DNA of 64,000 nucleotides from Pseudomonadota bacterium. Its GTDB lineage: Bacteria > Myxococcota_A > Polyangia > Polyangiales > Polyangiaceae. The notes under the pieces are model-generated. The model saw only the letters and a list, made by a program, of their open reading frames with translations, made no database searches and was not told where the DNA came from. Positions 59,720 to 64,000 of this stretch are shown in pieces. Within the stretch, counting starts at the first letter, position 1; the number at the start of each line of letters is the position of its first letter. The DNA lies in assembly GCA_023423895.1 (NCBI GenBank), contig JAFAER010000018.1, forward strand, positions 62,001 to 126,000, written 5' to 3'. The translations under genes and the position numbers were made by a program.

Positions 59720-62707
59720 TCACGCGCCGAACAGCTGCTTTGCCGCACGCGTGACGAGGCTGCTGCTCATCACGCCGAGCTCTGCGAGCTTCACGTAGGT
59801 CGGCACATCGGGCATCTCCGTTCGATATTCGGGATGCTCCCAGGCTTCGATGCCTTCGCGGTCGATCCAGTTGCCGTGCAGCGGAAAGCCCGGGCGAAGG
59901 CCCAGCTCGCCCACCGCGGGACCGAGTTTGCAGACCGGCCCGGCCGAGAGCGCGAGCGCCGTATCGAAGATCCACACCTCGGCGTGGGCCTCTTCCGGTC
60001 CCCACACGGGCCCGACGAGCCAGCCTTCACGCGTCGAGCGCGCGCCCGGCTTCGGGATCCAAACCGGAGTGCCCATGAACCAGCCGGGCGGGAACGCGTA
60101 GCTCGAATCGAGTCGAAGGTCGCGATCGAGCGCGAAGAGCTGCACCGTGTTCGAGCGATCGGCGACGCGCGAGCGGTACTCTGCCTCGGGCACGAGCCGC
60201 GGATGGATCACTCCGCGGAAGTTGTCGAAGGCGCGCTCGGACGCGATGTCGGGGATCCAGCCGCCCGAGAGCCAGTATGTCGTATCGAGCTGCTCGATCG
60301 ACCGCGTGAGATCGCCCACCCGTCCCGGCGCGTTCGCCGGTGCAAAAGCAACCGGGGCGACGGGCGGCAGCAGGTTCAAGCCGTACCGGAACGTCGCCGG
60401 ATCCTCCGGATCCGGAAACGCCGTCGTCGTGATGTCACCGCCCCGAACGTCGAGCACGTGCTTCCGAACCTGGTTCAGATCGGTCGAGCCCGTGAAGAGC
60501 CCGAGGAAGTCCCGCTGCGCGACCCGGCCGTCGACGAGGCGGTCGCCTTCCTCCACCTGATCTGCTGGGTCCGCGCCGATGTTGTGCTGCGCAAAGACCG
60601 TGATCCGTCCCTCGGCGTCCTCGTAGTCGGCGACCGCATGCGAAAGCTCGCCATCGAGGATGAAGCGTCGCGCGTCGACGCGATCGCGTCCGTCTGGCAG
60701 CGCCTCCTCGATGTCGCGCTTCGCGATCACGAACACGGGGCATCGAGGGGAGGGGACTGGCGGGTGCATCGACTCAGAGAGGGAGCGCCACGCGCGATCG
60801 AGGCCCGGCCGAAGCGCGCTCGGCCACGTCTCGCGCGCCGACTTGTGGAGGAGCGCGAGGATTGGCTCTGCCAGCGCGGACCCGTTCAAGACGAGGGTGG
60901 CGTTGAAGATGACGATGTGATCGCGCGTCAGGCAGATCTGATGCGCCGACGCTTGATCGAGGAGCACGGGCTTCCCGTCGACGCAGACGCGGAGGGGGCG
61001 CGACGGCTTCGACGTGCCGTCCCAGCTCATCACGTAGAGGTCGGCGCGAATGCTGCGCTGACTCGGATGTACCAGGTCGAGCGCGCGTGGCACGAGATGA
61101 GTGTAGAAAAGCCGGCCTCGCGGGTAGCCCGCGCTCGGCTGGGGATCGTAGACGGGATGGCCCGACGTCATGATCAGCGGGCTGAACGAGCTCTTCACGG
61201 CCGACCTGTATTGTGAGGGCTCGCCGACAGGCGTGATGTGCTCGAGCGAGCGCGGATCGATCTCCGACGGACGCCCGGCGTCGTACGCCATCAGCACCCG
61301 ACGACCTGTCCGACCGTCGGGATGAGGCTGCGGAAAGATCGGCAGCGGCGTCGTGTTCGCGAGGTTCATGATCCCGAGCCAGCTCACCTCGGCGAAGTCC
61401 GTTCGGACGACCGCGCGCGGAGCCAGCTGACGCATGTGCCAGGACGGCACCTGGAGGAAGTTGGTCTGCAGGCGCAGCGTGCCATCGGCGGCCGGATCGA
61501 GATCGATCGAGAGCAGGCGACCCGGGCCCGAGAGCATGTGTGGGTTGCTCGCTAGCGTGCGGTCGTCGAACACAGCCTCGTAGGGGAACACCGTGAACAG
61601 GACGCGCCCGGTGAGGTCGGCTGGAAGCCCGCCCTCCCGCACCGCGTAGCGGGAGACGCGGTCGACGGTGTCACCGTGATAGATGTGCCGAAGGCCGCGC
61701 GTGATCGCCGCGAGCTCGTCGGCCGAAGCTGCGCTCGTCCCCGGGGCTCGCTCGGCCCGGCACTCGCGGTCGCGCCTCTCCGTTTGAATCTCGTGTGCCG
61801 CGGCCACGAGCGATTCGGCAGCAGGAAGCGGCGGATCGCCGATCGGACGCGCGCTCTGCCAAGGTGCCGACGACGCGCGGAGCAGGAGCCAGAGCTTGCG
61901 CGACCGCGGGACGACGGCGCGGCGTGTGACCGAGTCGTGGTCGGCGGCGGCGATCGTCCGACCGATGTCGGAGTACACGAGCCGAGCCGCCCGGATCGCG
62001 ACGCGGCATTCACGTGGAAGCATCGCGATCCCGCGATCGGCGCGGCGATAGAGCGTGTCGGCTTCGTCGAGGAGGCGCCTCACGACATTCTTGATCTCGG
62101 GGGTCGGTGCTGGTCGTTCGAGCCAGGCCTCGAGATCGACGCCCTCGAGCCAGTCGAGCGGCAGGTAGATCCTTCCTCGACGTGCGTCTTCGCCGACATC
62201 GCGCGCGACGTTGGTGAGCTGCATCGCGATCCCGAGATCACATGCGCGCGCGAGTGCCTTCGGCTCGCGCACGCCCATCAGCAGCGTCATCATCGCGCCG
62301 ACGGTGCCGGCGACGCGCGCCGCGTACGCGTGGAGCTCCTCGAGCGTCTCGTAGCGCCGCCCCTCGACGTCCCATTCCATTCCTTCGAGGAGGGCCTCGG
62401 GAAGGGCAGGCGGAATCGGCGTGTCCTGGAGAAGCGCCGCAAACGCGCGGTCGACCGGATCATGGGAAGAGCGGCCGGCGAACGCGTCGTCGAGGCGGCG
62501 CCGGAGCGCGTCGATCGTGCGCTTGGAAGCGAGCGGATCGTCGTCGACGCGATCATCGGATACCCGACAGAACGCGTAGAGGACGGTCGTGCGCTCGCGA
62601 ATGGGAGCAGGCAATAGGCGCGATGCGACGGAGAAGCTCTTGGAGCCGGCGCGCAGGAGGGACTCGCAAAAAGCGAGGTCGTCGGGTCGGACGTCAAAGG
62701 GACGCAT
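59720..62707 (-). CDS. phytoene synthase fused to carotenoid cleavage oxygenase
   Basis: One uninterrupted 995-residue frame. Residues 1-285 are a squalene/phytoene synthase: FCESLLRAGSKSFSVASRLL, Asp-rich SDDRVDDD, a second Asp-rich ARDVGEDARRGRIYLP and LVYSDIGRTI. Residues 285-345 are a linker. Residues 345-990 are a carotenoid oxygenase (RPE65/CCO type) with four candidate iron His: TSGHPVYDP (about 516), SAHQICLTRDH (about 589), ELSHAVADYED (about 690) and PLHGNW (about 944). CrtB condenses two GGPP to phytoene; CCOs cleave polyenes with oxygen. The start overlaps the crtI end by 14 bases, so both are in one operon. Confidence 0.88.
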   Translation of the reverse strand: MRPFDVRPDDLAFCESLLRAGSKSFSVASRLLPAPIRERTTVLYAFCRVSDDRVDDDPLASKRTIDALRRRLDDAFAGRSSHDPVDRAFAALLQDTPIPPALPEALLEGMEWDVEGRRYETLEELHAYAARVAGTVGAMMTLLMGVREPKALARACDLGIAMQLTNVARDVGEDARRGRIYLPLDWLEGVDLEAWLERPAPTPEIKNVVRRLLDEADTLYRRADRGIAMLPRECRVAIRAARLVYSDIGRTIAAADHDSVTRRAVVPRSRKLWLLLRASSAPWQSARPIGDPPLPAAESLVAAAHEIQTERRDRECRAERAPGTSAASADELAAITRGLRHIYHGDTVDRVSRYAVREGGLPADLTGRVLFTVFPYEAVFDDRTLASNPHMLSGPGRLLSIDLDPAADGTLRLQTNFLQVPSWHMRQLAPRAVVRTDFAEVSWLGIMNLANTTPLPIFPQPHPDGRTGRRVLMAYDAGRPSEIDPRSLEHITPVGEPSQYRSAVKSSFSPLIMTSGHPVYDPQPSAGYPRGRLFYTHLVPRALDLVHPSQRSIRADLYVMSWDGTSKPSRPLRVCVDGKPVLLDQASAHQICLTRDHIVIFNATLVLNGSALAEPILALLHKSARETWPSALRPGLDRAWRSLSESMHPPVPSPRCPVFVIAKRDIEEALPDGRDRVDARRFILDGELSHAVADYEDAEGRITVFAQHNIGADPADQVEEGDRLVDGRVAQRDFLGLFTGSTDLNQVRKHVLDVRGGDITTTAFPDPEDPATFRYGLNLLPPVAPVAFAPANAPGRVGDLTRSIEQLDTTYWLSGGWIPDIASERAFDNFRGVIHPRLVPEAEYRSRVADRSNTVQLFALDRDLRLDSSYAFPPGWFMGTPVWIPKPGARSTREGWLVGPVWGPEEAHAEVWIFDTALALSAGPVCKLGPAVGELGLRPGFPLHGNWIDREGIEAWEHPEYRTEMPDVPTYVKLAELGVMSSSLVTRAAKQLFGA

Positions 62708-64000
62708 GGGCAGAGCTCCACTTCGTTGGCATCGGAATCACCGAGTCGAGCACGCGCGCCGACGAGAGCACGCCAGGTACGCCTGCGCCGGGATGGGTCC
62801 CCGCACCGACGAGATAGAGACCTTCGATGTCCTCGCTCTTGTTGTGCGGACGGAAGTAAGCGCTCTGCGTGAGTACCGGCTCGAAGCTGAACGCCGCGCC
62901 GCGTTCGCTGAGAAGCTCGTGTCGGAAGTGCGTTGGCGTCATGACGCGCGACGACACGATGTGCTGCGAGAGATTGGGCAGGAGCGTCTTGCTGAGATGC
63001 GCCTCGATCTTCCTGCGGTAGCGCTCGGACTCACGCGTCCAATCGACGTCGCCGTCGAGATGCGGAACCGGTGACAGTACGTAGAACGCATCGCAGCCTT
63101 CGGGCGCCAGGGCGGGATCGGTCGCGGTCGGGCGATGGAGATAGAGGCTGAAGTCCGGCGCGAGGACCTTTCGCGTGAAGATGTCGTCGAGCAGCTCCTT
63201 GTAACGAGGCCCCAGCAAGATGGTGTGATGCGCGACGTCGTCGTACTTGCGGTCGGTGCCGAAGTACCAGACGTAGAGGCCCATCGAGAACCGGGACCGA
63301 TCGATGCGTCGATTCGTCCACGTGCGACGGTGTCGCTTCTCGACCAGGTGACGATACGTCCAGGCCGCGTCGGCGTTGGAGACGACGATGTCGGCGGCGA
63401 TCTCTTCTCCGCTCTCGAGTCGCACGCCACGAGCGGTCCGCTTCTCGACGAGTATGCGATCCACGGTGGCGCCGTAGCGGATCTGCCCGCCTTGCCCCTC
63501 GATCAAGTCGACGAGACCGCGAACGAGGGCGCCCGTCCCGCCGATCGGAAAGTGAACGCCCCACTTTCGCTCGAGCCAGGCAATCAAGCTGTAGATCGAG
63601 GTCGTCGAGAACGGATTGCCGCCGACGAGAAGCGGATGGAACGAGAGCACCTGCCGGAGGCGCTCGTTCTGGATGAACTTGGCGACGAGCCCATAGACCG
63701 TGCGATAGCTCTCGAGCCGAACCATGTCCGGGACGATCCGGCCCATCGACGTCCAGGAGTCGAAGGGTACGTGCGCGAGCCGCTCGAAGCCCACCGAGAA
63801 GATCTTCTGGCTCATCGCCAGGAACTGCTCGTAGCCCTCCACGTCGGCGGGCGAGAGCGCGCGGATCTGGGCGCGCATCGACTCGGCGTCGCCGCAGTAG
63901 TCGAAGAGCGCGCCGTCGTCGAAGCGGATTCGATAGAACGGCGCGACGGGGACGAGCTTCACGTGGTCGCTCATCTTCTTCCCGCAGAGCGTCCAGAGCT
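62694..64000 (-). CDS. crtI: phytoene desaturase (CrtI-type), 5' end outside window
   Basis: The frame continues to the right edge (LWTLCGKKMSDHVKLVPVAPFYRIRF), so the N-terminal FAD-binding GxGxxG lies outside. Visible CrtI features are NPFSTTSIYSLIAWLERKWG, PIGGTGALVRGLVDLIEGQG, ADIVVSNADAAWTY, FSMGLYVWYFGTD and the C-terminal GLYLVGAGTHPGAGVPGVLSSAR. CrtI removes hydrogens from phytoene in a membrane-bound, FAD-dependent reaction to give lycopene or neurosporene. It is the upstream gene of the operon with the synthase-oxygenase fusion. Confidence 0.92.
   Translation of the reverse strand, partial: LWTLCGKKMSDHVKLVPVAPFYRIRFDDGALFDYCGDAESMRAQIRALSPADVEGYEQFLAMSQKIFSVGFERLAHVPFDSWTSMGRIVPDMVRLESYRTVYGLVAKFIQNERLRQVLSFHPLLVGGNPFSTTSIYSLIAWLERKWGVHFPIGGTGALVRGLVDLIEGQGGQIRYGATVDRILVEKRTARGVRLESGEEIAADIVVSNADAAWTYRHLVEKRHRRTWTNRRIDRSRFSMGLYVWYFGTDRKYDDVAHHTILLGPRYKELLDDIFTRKVLAPDFSLYLHRPTATDPALAPEGCDAFYVLSPVPHLDGDVDWTRESERYRRKIEAHLSKTLLPNLSQHIVSSRVMTPTHFRHELLSERGAAFSFEPVLTQSAYFRPHNKSEDIEGLYLVGAGTHPGAGVPGVLSSARVLDSVIPMPTKWSSAHASL

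Overview
The window is about 64 kb of very GC-rich DNA with short intergenic gaps and many secreted lipoproteins. It looks like a chromosome segment of a Polyangiales-type myxobacterium (Myxococcota). Supporting signs are Cys-rich lipoproteins with NCGxCG repeats, a kinase followed by a TPR/PEGA-like protein, an FHA-sigma54 activator, RCC1-like and IgGFc-binding-like surface proteins, and a C-terminal GGC-hydrophobic-RRR sorting-type tail. I see no tRNA, rRNA, CRISPR array, intact transposase or phage module. Assignments rest on motif recognition only; no database search was possible.

Layout. 1-9.7 kb: a secreted barrel-ended protein (cut by the left edge), a lysine-tailed protein, an orphan addiction-module antitoxin, NTF2-like and unknown proteins, a membrane-anchored ferritin-like protein, and a zinc phospholipase C-like protein with a barrel-like C-terminus. 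9.7-15 kb: a RibD/DHFR-like reductase and a leftward group of secreted carbohydrate-active proteins (two GH16 enzymes and a lectin-like lipoprotein). These lie divergent from an FHA-sigma54 activator; the promoter region between them carries two near-identical 12-mers 21 bp apart. 16.7-26.2 kb: Ser/Thr kinase, TPR/PEGA-like protein, thermolysin-like protease and a 1641-residue repeat lipoprotein. 26-33.6 kb: an unknown protein, a wrecked glutathione S-transferase (GST) gene, a c-type haem lipoprotein, a PH-like membrane protein, a small outer-membrane barrel, an ATP-dependent DNA ligase, a LysR regulator and a methyltransferase.

34-38.6 kb: an ECF41 sigma factor preceded by a match to the ECF41 promoter pattern and a 54-codon remnant, then a 5'-truncated ABC exporter whose signature motif carries a 9-bp tandem repeat; next a coupled RbfA-like/RtcB pair. 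40-49.2 kb: the most striking operon. A secreted protein, an ECF sigma factor, a membrane anti-sigma-like protein and five large surface lipoproteins follow one another, six junctions being 4-nt stop/start overlaps. 49-51.3 kb: small proteins, then a sigma factor and a GST that are both broken and abut at what looks like a deletion scar. 52-55.3 kb: two convergent operons (DinB-like + 3-hydroxyanthranilate dioxygenase; STAS/RsbR-like + unknown + methyltransferase). 55.8-59.3 kb: a gene behind a Fur-like palindrome, a ferredoxin-NADP reductase, and small or truncated genes. 59.7-64 kb: carotenoid genes, with crtI (cut by the right edge) coupled to one 995-codon gene that fuses phytoene synthase to a carotenoid cleavage oxygenase.

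The best candidates for undescribed biology are the CrtB-oxygenase fusion, the sigma-driven surface-lipoprotein operon, the phospholipase C-barrel protein and the RbfA-RtcB pair. A second theme is decay: two dead GST genes, two truncated regulators or transporters and a truncated DUF1579 gene.
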